Source: Pseudoxanthomonas mexicana
Lineage (GTDB): Bacteria > Pseudomonadota > Gammaproteobacteria > Xanthomonadales > Xanthomonadaceae
Direction: 5' to 3'
DNA length: 64,000 nucleotides
Assembly (NCBI RefSeq): GCF_010093385.1
Contig: NZ_PDWV01000001.1
Location: 62,001 to 126,000, forward strand
Positions 9,658 to 20,819 of this stretch are shown here, piece by piece. The translations under genes and the position numbers were made by a program. The notes below the pieces were generated by a model that saw only the letters and a list, made by a program, of their open reading frames with translations, ran no database searches and was not told where the DNA came from. Each line of letters begins with the position of its first letter. Position 1 is the first letter of the stretch.

Positions 9658-11498
9658 ATGCCCGAGTACCGCTCCCGAACCTCCACCCACGGTCGCAACA
9701 TGGCCGGCGCCCGCGCGCTGTGGCGCGCCACCGGCATGAAGGACGCCGACTTCCACAAGCCCATCGTGGCGGTGGCCAACTCCTTCACCCAGTTCGTCCC
9801 GGGCCATGTGCACCTCAAGGACCTCGGCCAGCTGGTGGCGCGCGAGATCGAGCGGGTCGGCGGCGTCGCCAAGGAATTCGACACCATCGCCGTGGACGAC
9901 GGCATCGCGATGGGCCACGACGGCATGCTGTATTCGCTGCCGTCGCGGGAGGTCATCGCCGATTCCGTCGAGTACATGGTCAACGCGCACTGCGCCGACC
10001 GCTGGTGTGCATTTCCAACTGCGACAAGATCACGCCCGGCATGCTGATGGCCGCGCTGCGGCTGAACATCCCTACCGTGTTCGTGTCGGGTGGACCGATG
10101 GAAGCCGGCAAGACGCGCCTGGCCGACCACAAGCTCGACCTCGTCGACGCGATGGTGATGGCGGCCGATCCGAACGTGTCCGACGAAGAGGTCGCCGCGG
10201 TCGAGCGCAGCGCCTGTCCGACCTGCGGGTCGTGCAGCGGCATGTTCACCGCCAACTCGATGAACTGCCTGACCGAAGCGCTCGGCCTGTCGCTGCCGGG
10301 CAACGGCACGGTGGTGGCCACGCATGCCGATCGCGAGCAGCTGTTCAGGCGTGCCGGCGTCTTGGCCGTCGAGTTGTGCCATCGGTGGTACGGCGGCGAG
10401 GACGCGACCGCATTGCCGCGCGGCATCGCCACGTTCGAGGCGTTCGAGAACGCGATGACGCTGGACATCGCGATGGGCGGTTCCACCAACACCATCCTGC
10501 ACCTGCTGGCTGCGGCGCAGGAGGCGGAGGTGGCGTTCGACATGCGCGACATCGACCGTCTGTCGCGGCGCGTGCCCCAGCTGTGCAAGGTGGCGCCCAA
10601 CACGCAGAAGTACCACATCGAGGACGTGCACCGCGCCGGCGGCATCATGGCCATCCTCGGGGAACTGGCGCGCGGCGGCCTGCTGCATACCGATGTCCCC
10701 ACCGTGCACGCGAAGACGCTGGGCGAGGCGATCGCCAAATGGGATGTCGCGACCAACCACGACGACGCGGTCGCGACCTTCTACAAGGCGGGTCCGGCCG
10801 GCATCCCCACGCAGGTCGCCTTCAGTCAGGCCACGCGCTGGCCGTCGCTGGATACCGATCGTGCCGCAGGCTGCATCCGCAGTGTCGAGCACGCGTATTC
10901 GCAGGAAGGCGGGCTGGCCGTGCTGTACGGCAACCTCGCGATCGACGGCTGTGTGGTGAAGACGGCCGGCGTGGACGAGTCGATCCATGTGTTCGAAGGC
11001 ACGGCGCGCGTCTTCGAAAGCCAGGACGCGGCGGTGGCCGGCATCCTCGGTGACGAGGTGAGGGCGGGCGACGTGGTGGTGATCCGCTACGAGGGTCCCA
11101 AGGGCGGGCCCGGCATGCAGGAGATGCTGTACCCGACCAGCTACCTGAAATCGAAAGGACTGGGGAAGCAGTGTGCGCTGCTGACCGACGGGCGCTTCTC
11201 CGGCGGCACCTCCGGCCTGTCGATCGGCCACGCATCACCGGAAGCGGCCGCGGGCGGCGCCATCGGCCTGGTGCGCGACGGCGACCGCATCCGCATCGAT
11301 ATCCCGCAACGTGCCATCTCGCTGCTGGTCGCCGACGACGAACTGGCGGCGCGTCGCGCCGAGCAGGACGCGAAGGGCTGGAAGCCGGCGCAGCCGCGTG
11401 CGCGCAGGGTCAGCACCGCGTTGAAGGCCTACGCCCTGCTTGCGACCAGTGCCGACAAGGGCGCGGTACGCGACAAGCAACTGCTGGATGGTGTCTGA
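9658..11498 (+). pseudogene. ilvD: Dihydroxyacid dehydratase IlvD, frameshifted near base 10000
   Basis: IlvD removes water from dihydroxyacids to give the 2-keto acids of valine and isoleucine. The frame from [20 protein letters not shown] runs correctly to NAHCAD (base 9999), then leaves frame; the family sequence resumes one frame over as [19 protein letters not shown] and continues to the stop. Adding one G after the GAC codon restores the conserved run and a 613-residue protein, so exactly one base is missing. All other motifs are intact, including the cluster cysteines in [17 protein letters not shown]. Because the rest of the pathway is preserved, either a sequencing error or a very recent mutation is likely. 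It diverges from the ilv leader. Confidence 0.92.
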
Positions 11499-11505
11499 TA
11501 GCGGG

Positions 11506-12357
11506 ATGACCCGCACCTTCCTCGCTGTCTTCCTGTCGCTGCTGTACGTCGTTCCGGTGCATGCCCGACAGGCGCCGCCACGCGCCTGGGTGGTCGCGAC
11601 CTACGCGTATCCGCAGCGCGACCGCGTCGCCGCCATCCAGCCGCTGGCGGACTATCTCGGCCTGCGTGCCCGGCATCCGGTGCAGGTCCGCCTGTTCGAC
11701 TCGCCCACCGCGCTGGTCGACGCGTTGCGTCGTGGCGAAGTGGACGTCGCCGTACCCAACCTGCACGGCTACCTGCAGGCGCGCCGCGCCAGCGAACCGC
11801 TGACGACACTGCCCGTGCCGCAGGTACCGGCACTGCAGGCGGACCGTTACCGCGCCGTACTGGTCGGCCGACAGGGGCTGGAAGCGTCGGGCGAACTGGA
11901 ACGGCAGGCGCGGACATTGCGTCTGGTCCTGGTCGGTCGCGATTCGGCCTCGGGCGGCTTCGTGCCCGTGCGTGAACTGCGCCGCCGGGGCCTGGAACCG
12001 ACGACCGCCTTCGCCCATCTCGCTTACGCCGGTTCGCATGCGGCGGCCCTGGAGGCCGTGGCGAGCGGTCGCGCCGACGTGGCCGCGCTGGCGGCCGATG
12101 TCCACGACGCCTCGCGACCGACCGGCGTGGTGGAAGTGTGGCGCTCGCAGCCGATCCCGCCCGGGCCGCTCCTGTGCCGTCCTGCCGCCGACGTACCCTG
12201 CCAGCAGTTCACCGCCTGGCTGCTCGAAGCGCACGACGAGGCTCCGGCCGTGATGGCGGCGCTGCGGGCGGGCTGGCCGGAGTTCGGCGATGCGCAACGC
12301 TTCACGGTGCCGGAGCGGGCCCTCCTGGATGCCTCGACGATGCAGGTGGAACCCTAG
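11506..12357 (+). CDS. PhnD-like periplasmic substrate-binding protein
   Basis: A 283-residue protein with an N-terminal signal peptide (TFLAVFLSLLYVVPVHA), then a pattern like phosphate/phosphonate-type binding proteins: YPQRDRVAAIQPLADYLGLR, followed by LVDALRRGEVDVAVPNLHGYLQ. These proteins bind a ligand in the periplasm for an ABC importer or a sensor. No permease or ATPase is adjacent, so it is an orphan, and its ligand cannot be inferred. It starts 7 bases after ilvD and may be co-transcribed with it. The name rests on family resemblance only. Confidence 0.65.
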   Translation: MTRTFLAVFLSLLYVVPVHARQAPPRAWVVATYAYPQRDRVAAIQPLADYLGLRARHPVQVRLFDSPTALVDALRRGEVDVAVPNLHGYLQARRASEPLTTLPVPQVPALQADRYRAVLVGRQGLEASGELERQARTLRLVLVGRDSASGGFVPVRELRRRGLEPTTAFAHLAYAGSHAAALEAVASGRADVAALAADVHDASRPTGVVEVWRSQPIPPGPLLCRPAADVPCQQFTAWLLEAHDEAPAVMAALRAGWPEFGDAQRFTVPERALLDASTMQVEP

Positions 12358-12381
12358 GCGAGGATCGCGGGCGGCCGGGGG

Positions 12382-14328
12382 TCAGCGCGCGGCCGCACCG
12401 ATGGGCCGTGCCAGGAACGCCTCGAGCTTCCGATAGAACGCGATGTTGTTCGCATCGGCATGGAATCCGTGGCCTTCGCCCGGCACCGCCATCCACTCCG
12501 GCGCGTGGCCGGCACGTTCCAGCGCCGCCTGCATGGCCTTGGCCTGGGCGACGGGTGCGCGCTCGTCCAGTTCGCCGTGTACCAGCAGCACGGGCGCCGT
12601 GATCCGCGTGGCCAGCGTGGTCGGCGAAGCCGACGTCAAGGTCGCTTCGTCGCGGCCGATGGCGCGGGCGAGATAGTTGCTGCCCGCCTGCGTGGTGCGG
12701 ATATCGCCTTTGGCGTACAGCATCTTCAGGTCGTACACGCCAGCCAGGCCGGCCGTGCACTTGATCAGATCGGGTGCACGCGCCGCGAGCATCATGGCCG
12801 AATAGGCGCCGAAACTGGCGCCATAGGCGCAGACGCGGCGTCCATCGGCGTATCCCTGGGCGATGGTCCAGCGCAGTCCGTCGAGCAGGTCGTCCTGTAC
12901 CCGCGTACCCCACTTCAGGTATCCGGCTTCTTCGAATGCCCGGCCACGGCCGCCCGAGCCGCGGTAGTTCACCTGCAGCACCAGGTAGCCGCGGCTGGCG
13001 AGGAACTGGGCGTCCTGGTCGAATGCCCAATCGTCGCGGACCGCATGGGGACCGCCGTGCGGCACGATCACCGTCGGCAGGCCGGCAGGCGTGGTGACGC
13101 CCGCCGGCAGGGTCATGAAACCTTCCAGCTCCATGCCGTCGCTCGCGCGGAAGCGGATCGCGCGGCGCTCGCCCATCCGGGCGGCATCCAGGCCTTCGCG
13201 ACTCGAAAGCAGCAGTGAGGCCTTGCCCTGCGCACGATCGAACAGGTACCAGCTCCCCGGGTCGCGATCGCTGAAGGCGTACAGCAGCGACCGGTTGCCG
13301 TCGCGACTGTGGTCCACGTAGGCGACATAGTGGTCGGGGAAGCTGTTCGACAGTGCATCGTGCAGTTGCGCATCCGGCGACTGGGGGTCGAAGTAGATCG
13401 CGCGCGGTTTTCCATCGGCGATCACGGCGGCGAAGGGCTGAAGGAGCCCCGCGCCCCATTCGATGTCGGAGACGCTGCGCATCGGGTGCTGGGCCAGCGC
13501 CCGGTGATCGCGGCCGTCCGGCGAAGACGCCACCAGTCTCGAAGGCCCGCCGTTCACCGACTGAAGTGCGTATACCTGCGTGCCGTCGACGCTGAATGCG
13601 TAGGGCGTCCATACGGTGCCCGCGACATCGGCGGCGACGGGTGTCCAGTGGCGGCCCTGCGCATCGGCGATGAACAGGACCTGCCGGTCGTTGTCGTCGA
13701 CGCCCGTAGCGAACCGGGGCACACCCTGCCGGTCCAGCGTGAAACGGAGATCCTTGACGTCGATGTCGGCCACCAGCCTTCCGGTGGCGTTGCCGGCGTC
13801 CACGTCGTACAGCTGGGATCGTTGCGTGTCGCGCGACAGCCTGCGCATGTAGAAGCGCCCGTTGGGCGTCGCGGGCAGGCCCTCGATGTAGCCGAAGCCG
13901 GCTTCGATGCCGGCAGTCCGCAGCGATTGCTGGTAGCCGAACAGGTACTTCTGGTTCTTGCCGTCGGCGTCGGTGGCGATGATGTCGCCCGTCGGGAGGG
14001 GCGCCTCCCGCGATCCCACCTGTCGTCCTTTCGCCAGCACCAGCCGGGTGTCGCTGACCCATGCGACCTGGGTGGGAAGTTCGTAGCGCGGCAGCCGCAG
14101 CAGGGCGGTGCGCTGCATGTCGTCGGTACGGTGCACCGCCAGCGCATGGTGGCCGTCGCCCAGGTCGGCGGTGATCGCGAGATGGGCGCCGTCCGGAGAG
14201 AGCCGCGGCGAATGGAGCCTGTTGGCGGCGGCGAACGCTTCGACCGGCACGGGGGCCTCGGCGTCTGCAGGTGCGACATATGCCGTCAGCAGGGCCGCTG
14301 CGAAGGCCCACGTCCTGAGTTCCCTCAT
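12382..14328 (-). CDS. S9-family prolyl oligopeptidase-like peptidase
   Basis: Secreted or periplasmic serine peptidase of 648 residues with a signal peptide ending near ADA (residue 23). The N-terminal two thirds are beta-propeller-like repeats; the C-terminal third is an alpha/beta hydrolase with the nucleophile in YGASFGAYSAMM, the acid in HGELDERAPV and the histidine in PGEGHGFHAD, so the triad is complete. Such enzymes cut short peptides, often with dipeptidyl or acylaminoacyl specificity that cannot be read from sequence. A purine-rich site AGGGACAAGGGG precedes the ATG. Confidence 0.9.
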   Translation of the reverse strand: MRELRTWAFAAALLTAYVAPADAEAPVPVEAFAAANRLHSPRLSPDGAHLAITADLGDGHHALAVHRTDDMQRTALLRLPRYELPTQVAWVSDTRLVLAKGRQVGSREAPLPTGDIIATDADGKNQKYLFGYQQSLRTAGIEAGFGYIEGLPATPNGRFYMRRLSRDTQRSQLYDVDAGNATGRLVADIDVKDLRFTLDRQGVPRFATGVDDNDRQVLFIADAQGRHWTPVAADVAGTVWTPYAFSVDGTQVYALQSVNGGPSRLVASSPDGRDHRALAQHPMRSVSDIEWGAGLLQPFAAVIADGKPRAIYFDPQSPDAQLHDALSNSFPDHYVAYVDHSRDGNRSLLYAFSDRDPGSWYLFDRAQGKASLLLSSREGLDAARMGERRAIRFRASDGMELEGFMTLPAGVTTPAGLPTVIVPHGGPHAVRDDWAFDQDAQFLASRGYLVLQVNYRGSGGRGRAFEEAGYLKWGTRVQDDLLDGLRWTIAQGYADGRRVCAYGASFGAYSAMMLAARAPDLIKCTAGLAGVYDLKMLYAKGDIRTTQAGSNYLARAIGRDEATLTSASPTTLATRITAPVLLVHGELDERAPVAQAKAMQAALERAGHAPEWMAVPGEGHGFHADANNIAFYRKLEAFLARPIGAAAR

Positions 14329-14439
14329 CCCCTTGTCCCTGTCCCGTCCCGTGGCCCCGGCGCCAAGAATATCCCGGTCGTCGCCTGGACGTGTCGGATG
14401 GGCGGCACCCGCCCGCAGGGTTGTGGTCTAATTCGCCCT

Positions 14440-14523
14440 GAAGCGGGGGTATCGCCGGCCAGGCCGGTGATTGAGACAGACCCTTCGAACCTGATCCGGT
14501 TGAGACCGGCGTAGGGAAGCTTC
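14440..14523 (+). promoter_or_regulatory. TPP riboswitch upstream of thiC
   Basis: The THI-box core is present: GCGGGGGTATCG at the 5' side, GATTGAGACAGACCCTTCGA in the middle, and CCTGATCCGGTTGAGACC then GGCGTAGGGAAGC at the 3' side. Closing bases GAAGC (14440-14444) and GCTTC (14519-14523) form the P1 stem. It binds thiamine diphosphate and represses the downstream thiC. The expected expression platform lies between 14524 and the thiC start. Confidence 0.93.
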
Positions 14524-14603
14524 GCAGGCTGCGCCGTATTGCCGTGTCGTCCTTCGTGGGCCCGCCATCCGTCCGCTGCCGCGCCGCCGCTTCGTCCCCG
14601 TGA

Positions 14604-16550
<1,947 letters not shown>

Positions 16551-16604
16551 ACCGGGATGCGGGTCCGTGCAACGGAATCCCCCGGGACTGCGTAGAAGAA
16601 GATA

Positions 16605-16630
16605 GCGGGTCGCCATCGGTGGCGGCCCGC
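16605..16630 (+). terminator. Hairpin downstream of thiC
   Basis: GCGGGTCGCCA pairs with TGGCGGCCCGC (one G-T pair) around a TCGG loop in the gap between thiC and the next gene. It lacks a clear T-run, so terminator function is plausible rather than shown. Confidence 0.45.
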
Positions 16631-16652
16631 GCCGACTTGCCGGAGAGCTGCC

Positions 16653-17252
16653 ATGACCTTGATCGCCCGCCTGACCCGCCGCAGTTTCTTGCTGGCCGCC
16701 ATGCTCGTGCTGGCGGCCTGCGCCACCGGTCCGCGCATCACCAGCGATGTCGACCCGTCCGCCGACTTCGCCCGGTACCGCCCGTTCGCGTTCTACTCCC
16801 CGCTGGCGATCGAGAGCCAGGGCTACGCCACCCTCACCAGCGGGCGTACCAAGGACGCGGCGCGTCGGCAGATGGAGGTACGCGGCTACGTGTACGACGA
16901 GAAGTCCCCGGACCTGTGGGTCAACCTGAACGCCTACATGCAGGAAAAGACCGACGTCTACAGCACCCCGGAAGTGGACTACGACTATTACTACAGCTAC
17001 CGCGCGCGGCGTTACGTCGCCGTGCCGTACTGGCGCGACCGCACCGACGTGTACAAGTACACCGAAGGCACCCTCAACGTGGACCTGGTGGATGCCAAGC
17101 AGAACCGCCTGGTCTGGACCGGGGTTGCCGTGGGCCGCGTCGGACGGACCAAGCCCGAGGAGCGCGGCGCGAAGATCGATGCCGCCATCGCGGACATCTT
17201 CCTGCGCTACCCGTATCGCGCGGGGGCCGGCACGCCGGCGGTGGCGCCGTGA
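16653..17252 (+). CDS. DUF4136 lipoprotein
   Basis: Predicted lipoprotein of 199 residues: arginine-rich start, hydrophobic stretch and lipobox LAAC with the modified cysteine near residue 23. The rest resembles DUF4136 proteins, with the GPRITSDVDPSADFARYRPFAFY opening, a tyrosine-rich middle (VDYDYYYSYRARRYV) and the late VDLVDAKQNRLVWTGVA segment. The function of the family is unknown. CGGAGAG lies upstream of the ATG. The stop overlaps the start of the next small gene. Confidence 0.85.
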   Translation: MTLIARLTRRSFLLAAMLVLAACATGPRITSDVDPSADFARYRPFAFYSPLAIESQGYATLTSGRTKDAARRQMEVRGYVYDEKSPDLWVNLNAYMQEKTDVYSTPEVDYDYYYSYRARRYVAVPYWRDRTDVYKYTEGTLNVDLVDAKQNRLVWTGVAVGRVGRTKPEERGAKIDAAIADIFLRYPYRAGAGTPAVAP

Positions 17253-17416
17253 AGGGTAGCGGCAGCGGCATCGCGAAGGCGGGCATCGGGTTCGGGACCG
17301 CCCTGGCGATCACCATCTCCTGGAGCGCCAACAAGTCGCTGCTGTGGGCGGTGATCCATGGCGTGCTGTCATGGGTCTACGTGGTGTATTACGCGCTGGT
17401 CTACCACTTCAAGTGA
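17249..17416 (+). CDS. Small hydrophobic protein, 55 residues
   Basis: Begins at a GTG that overlaps the stop of the DUF4136 gene (GTGA) and is too short for usual length cut-offs. After a short glycine/lysine start it has two hydrophobic stretches (IGFGTALAITISW and SLLWAVIHGVLSWVYVVYYALV), consistent with an inner-membrane micro-protein. The start-stop overlap and lack of competing frames favour a real gene. The function is unknown. Confidence 0.6.
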   Translation: MKGSGSGIAKAGIGFGTALAITISWSANKSLLWAVIHGVLSWVYVVYYALVYHFK

Positions 17417-17426
17417 TGCGCGCCGC

Positions 17427-18119
17427 ATGACGATGCCGATCGCTTGGTTGCGCTGGCTGGTGACGATGCGCCGCCATCCTTCCGCGTTCCTGCTCATCGT
17501 GCAGCTGGCGGGCATCCTGCTGTATCCGGTGATGGAGGACACCCAGGCCGGCCGCGCGCTGTTCGGCGCGTTCGGCATCCTGGTGCTGTCGCTGGCGCTG
17601 TGGGTGGTCAACCGAAGCGCGGCCGTCAACTGGATCGCGTGGTCGCTGGCAGTGCCTTCCGTGCTGCTGTCGCTGTCGGCGGCGCTGTTCGACCAGCCCT
17701 CCCTGGGCATCTACGCCCACCTGCTGGAAAGCGCGCTGTACTTCTACACGGCCGGCAGCCTGATCGCCTACATGCTGCAGGACCATGCCGTCACCAGCGA
17801 CGAACTGTTCGCTGCCGGGGCCACCTTCACGCTGCTGGCCTGGGCGTTCGCGTTCGCCTTCTCGGTGTGCCAGCAGTGGTATCCGGGCAGCTTCACCGCC
17901 GCGGTCGACCCGACTTCGGCGCGCAGCTGGATGGAGCTGCTGTTCCTGAGTTTCAGCCTGCCCTCCGGCGTGGGCTTGAGCGACGTGGTGCCGATCCTGC
18001 CGCAGGCGCGCGCGCTGGGGATGCTGGAGCAGTTCGCAGGGGTCATGTACATCGCCGTCGTGGTATCGCGGCTGATCGGGCTGACCATCCTGAAAGCGCC
18101 TGCACGCCGATCAGAGTAA
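17427..18119 (+). CDS. Integral membrane protein resembling two-TM potassium channels
   Basis: A 230-residue protein with about five or six hydrophobic segments. The last part (residues about 171-221) follows the layout of Ion_trans_2 channels: a pore-like stretch, then VVPILPQARALGMLEQFAGVMYIAVVVSRLIGL, matching the post-filter helix of that family. The filter itself reads LPSGVGLSD where potassium channels have TTVGYGD, so ion selectivity is doubtful. It starts 10 bases after the preceding small membrane gene and ends before a bidirectional terminator. Confidence 0.7.
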   Translation: MTMPIAWLRWLVTMRRHPSAFLLIVQLAGILLYPVMEDTQAGRALFGAFGILVLSLALWVVNRSAAVNWIAWSLAVPSVLLSLSAALFDQPSLGIYAHLLESALYFYTAGSLIAYMLQDHAVTSDELFAAGATFTLLAWAFAFAFSVCQQWYPGSFTAAVDPTSARSWMELLFLSFSLPSGVGLSDVVPILPQARALGMLEQFAGVMYIAVVVSRLIGLTILKAPARRSE

Positions 18120-18148
18120 GCGCGGAAGAAGCTCTGCGCCGTGAATGA

Positions 18149-18174
18149 AGAAGGCCGCCCTCGGGCGGCCTTCT
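18149..18174. terminator. Bidirectional terminator between converging genes
   Basis: Perfect stem of AGAAGGCCGCC and its complement around a CTCG loop, located between the end of the channel-like gene and the end of ppa, which converge here. The A/T-containing outer pairs give modest T-rich flanks on both strands. Confidence 0.8.
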
Positions 18175-18204
18175 CATCCATGGGTGCGGCGTCGCGCCCG
18201 TGGC

Positions 18205-18759
18205 TCAGAACTTGTGCTTCTCGTCTTCCGGCTGCGCGGCCTGGCGGGCGATGGCGTCGACCAGGACGGCCTTGGCTTCGGCCGCGTTGCCCCAGCCGTC
18301 CAGCTTGACCCACTTGCCCTTCTCCAGGTCCTTGTAGTGCTCGAAGAAGTGGCCGATGCGCTCCAGCCAGTGCGGGCTGACCTGGTCGATGTCGCTGATG
18401 TGGCTGTAACCGGCGAACACCTTGTCCACCGGCACGGCCAGCAGCTTTTCGTCGCTGCCGGCTTCGTCGCTCATGCGCAGCACACCGACCGGGCGGCAGC
18501 GGATCACCGAGCCGGGGATCAGCGGCAGCGGCAGCACCACCAGCACGTCGGCAGGATCGCCGTCGCCGCACAGGGTGTGGGGCACGTAGCCGTAGTTGCA
18601 GGGATAGCGCATGGGGGTGGAGAGGATGCGGTCGACGAAGATCGCGCCGCTGGCCTTGTCCACTTCGTACTTCACCGGCTCGGCGTCCTTCGGGATCTCG
18701 ATGATGACGTTGATTTCGTCCGGCGGGTTCTTGCCGGCGGGGACCAGGTCCCGGCCCAT
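18205..18759 (-). CDS. ppa: Inorganic pyrophosphatase
   Basis: Hydrolyses pyrophosphate to phosphate in the cytoplasm, pulling biosynthetic reactions forward. The 184-residue family I enzyme has the signature GDGDPADVLVV near residue 65 and the N-terminal EIPKDAEPVKYEVDK segment. I start at MGRDLVPAGKN, which has GGAG about 7 bases upstream; the frame reaching 18867 adds 36 unrelated residues. Confidence 0.96.
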   Translation of the reverse strand: MGRDLVPAGKNPPDEINVIIEIPKDAEPVKYEVDKASGAIFVDRILSTPMRYPCNYGYVPHTLCGDGDPADVLVVLPLPLIPGSVIRCRPVGVLRMSDEAGSDEKLLAVPVDKVFAGYSHISDIDQVSPHWLERIGHFFEHYKDLEKGKWVKLDGWGNAAEAKAVLVDAIARQAAQPEDEKHKF

Positions 18760-18914
18760 TGCGTGCTCCGAAGGGGGGGCGGTGAGTGAGGGCCGGCATT
18801 TTACGCGCTTGGCTGCTGCGGCGCAGCAGGGCCGGGCCAGGACTGGCCGGCCGTCGGCGCCCGGCACGTGATTCAGGCTGTCTTACAGCTTCCGGGCTCT
18901 AGAATCCGCCGCCC

Positions 18915-19700
18915 ATGCATCCTCTCCGACGCGCCGCCGGCTTCCTCCTGGCGGTGCTGGCCCTGGCCAGCGCCGACGCCGGCGCGCGCACGGTGTATCG
19001 CTGCGTGCAGGGTGGGACGGGCAGCCTGGCCACCGCGCCGGAGCCCGGCTCGAAATGCACGGCCAAGGAGTTCGATGACAACGCCGTCAGCACGCCGAAC
19101 CTGTGGGGCTCGATGGGCGTGTTCAGCGGCACGCTGTACGAGCGCGAGCAGGACGGCCAGAAGGTCTATTCCACCCGCAACCTGCCGGGATCCACGCCTT
19201 ACCTGAAATTCACGGTGCAGACGCCGCCCGGCGAACCCGCGCACCCGGGCCTGGGCAAGGTGGGCAAACCCCGCCTGGACCGCTACCCGTCCGAGTTCAA
19301 GGCCGCCGCGCGCCAGACCGGCGTCGACGATGCCTGGCTGCGCGCCGTGGCGCACGCCGAGAGCGATTTCGATGCGAAGGCGCTGTCGCCCAAGGGCGCC
19401 ATGGGGGTGATGCAGCTGATGCCGGAGGTGGCGAAGGAATACGGCGTCGCGGACCCTTACTCCTCCGCGGAATCGATCAATGCCGGCGCGCGCCACCTGC
19501 GGGCGCTGATGCGTCGCTACAAGGGCGACCTGACGCTGGTCGCGGCCGCCTACAACGCCGGCATCGGCACGGTGTCGCGCTATGGCGGCGTACCGCCCTA
19601 CGCGGAAACGCAGGAATACGTCTCCAAGGTCACCGCGTTGTACGAGCTCTACCTGCGCGCACTGGGACGCAAGCAGGCGCCGGAGCGACCGGCACTGTAA
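18915..19700 (+). CDS. Lytic transglycosylase, SLT domain
   Basis: Secreted peptidoglycan-cleaving enzyme of 261 residues. A signal peptide (cleavage near ADAGA) is followed by a short cysteine-containing region resembling DUF4124 (RTVYRCVQ), then a family 1 SLT domain from about residue 125: the catalytic glutamate is in AHAESDFDAKALSPKGAMG, followed by GVMQLMP and the NAGARHLRALMRRY and AAYNAG blocks. It would make 1,6-anhydromuropeptides in the periplasm. No partner genes lie next to it. Confidence 0.92.
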   Translation: MHPLRRAAGFLLAVLALASADAGARTVYRCVQGGTGSLATAPEPGSKCTAKEFDDNAVSTPNLWGSMGVFSGTLYEREQDGQKVYSTRNLPGSTPYLKFTVQTPPGEPAHPGLGKVGKPRLDRYPSEFKAAARQTGVDDAWLRAVAHAESDFDAKALSPKGAMGVMQLMPEVAKEYGVADPYSSAESINAGARHLRALMRRYKGDLTLVAAAYNAGIGTVSRYGGVPPYAETQEYVSKVTALYELYLRALGRKQAPERPAL

Positions 19701-19805
19701 GCCTGGAGACGTTCAGGGCAGGGCATATGTCTTCACCCTGTGTGCGCGCCAACCGGCCTAGCGTATGCCTTGGCCCGGCCGAACCTGCCGGGCGGGACGA
19801 ATGTC

Positions 19806-20312
19806 ATGAAGAACCGTCGCGTGTTCAGCGCTCCCTCCGTGGTGGTCGCCGAAGCCGCCCTGCAGCAGGCCCTGGCGGCTGGCATCGAACCCGAGCATGC
19901 CTCGCTGGTGGGTCGATCGGAGATCGAGGTGGCCGAGGTGCCCGATGATGAGAAGGAAGGCGCGCCCACCGACTTCAAGCCTGCGGCACTGCGCGGGCTG
20001 GTCGGGGGCGCCCTGTTGGGGCTGGTGCTGGGGCTGATCGCCGTGTGGGTGCCCGCGGTCGGCTTCCATGCGGCCGGTGTGGCGGTGTGCGTGGTGGTCG
20101 GCGGCTGCGTGGGCATGTGGGCGGCCTCGCTGGCCGGTTCCGCGGTGCCCAGCGAGGTCCGTCGCGATTACCGGCAGCAGATCGAGGCGGGGCAGGTGTT
20201 GCTGGTGATCGAGGACGCGGACGAGGCTCGCCTCGAGCGAGCGTCCGTGGCGGTGCTGGCCACTCACGGGGTCCGACGCCTGGAAATACTGCCTCACGGC
20301 CTGCTGCAGTAG
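19806..20312 (+). CDS. Conserved membrane protein of unknown function
   Basis: A 168-residue protein starting MKNRRVFSAPSVVVAEAALQ. The N-terminal 60 residues look soluble, two glycine-rich hydrophobic segments follow (LRGLVGGALLGLVLGLIAVW and VAVCVVVGGCVGMWAASLAG), and the C-terminal 50 residues (QQIEAGQVLLVIEDADEARL) resemble the tail of stress-type proteins with a central glycine zipper. I do not recognise a named family with confidence. An upstream in-frame GTG/ATG could lengthen it by up to 22 residues. Confidence 0.6.
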   Translation: MKNRRVFSAPSVVVAEAALQQALAAGIEPEHASLVGRSEIEVAEVPDDEKEGAPTDFKPAALRGLVGGALLGLVLGLIAVWVPAVGFHAAGVAVCVVVGGCVGMWAASLAGSAVPSEVRRDYRQQIEAGQVLLVIEDADEARLERASVAVLATHGVRRLEILPHGLLQ

Positions 20313-20358
20313 GCCGCCGGCGCCGTATGATCCGCTCTTCATCTCAAGGAGCAGGCGC

Positions 20359-20811
20359 ATGCGTCAGTGGAGCATGGTGGGCATCCTGGCGATCTGCGTG
20401 GGCACGGCCGTGGCCTTGGAAGCGCAGGAGTGGGAGAAGTTCGGTGCCGACGTGCCTGCCGGCGCGGTGGTGCCACTCGCGCAGGCGCTGGCCGACCCCG
20501 CCGCTCACGAAGGGCAGTCGCGCACCTTCAGCGGTCGCGTGGTCGACGTGTGCCAGAAGAAGGGCTGCTGGCTGATGCTGGAGGATGGCGGACAGGGCGC
20601 GCGAGTGCTGCTGGGCGACCACGACTTCTACGTGCCGAAGGATGTACGCGGCCCCGCCCAGGTGCATGGCGTGCTGGCGCGGGCGACGCTGTCGCCTGCC
20701 GCACGCGCGCATACCGCCGAAGAGACCTCGTCGGCCATGCCGGTGCCGGAAGTCGAGTACCGCATCCTCGCCGAGGGAGTGCAGGTGCTCGCTGACGATC
20801 CCGGCGCCTGA
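20359..20811 (+). CDS. DUF4920 secreted protein
   Basis: A 150-residue protein with signal peptide (MVGILAICVGTAVALEAQ) and a DUF4920-like body: KFGADVPAGAVVPLAQALADP, then FSGRVVDVCQKKGCWLMLEDG with two conserved cysteines, resembling small OB-fold periplasmic proteins. The function is unknown; the VCQKKGCW motif suggests metal or redox chemistry, which is inference. An AAGGAG ribosome site lies upstream of the ATG. Confidence 0.8.
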   Translation: MRQWSMVGILAICVGTAVALEAQEWEKFGADVPAGAVVPLAQALADPAAHEGQSRTFSGRVVDVCQKKGCWLMLEDGGQGARVLLGDHDFYVPKDVRGPAQVHGVLARATLSPAARAHTAEETSSAMPVPEVEYRILAEGVQVLADDPGA

Positions 20812-20819
20812 GCCGGGTT

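Noticed and set aside
9995-10010. Programmed ribosomal frameshift in ilvD
   Set aside because: No slippery heptamer or downstream stimulator is visible, and the family does not use frameshifting; a one-base deletion explains the data fully.
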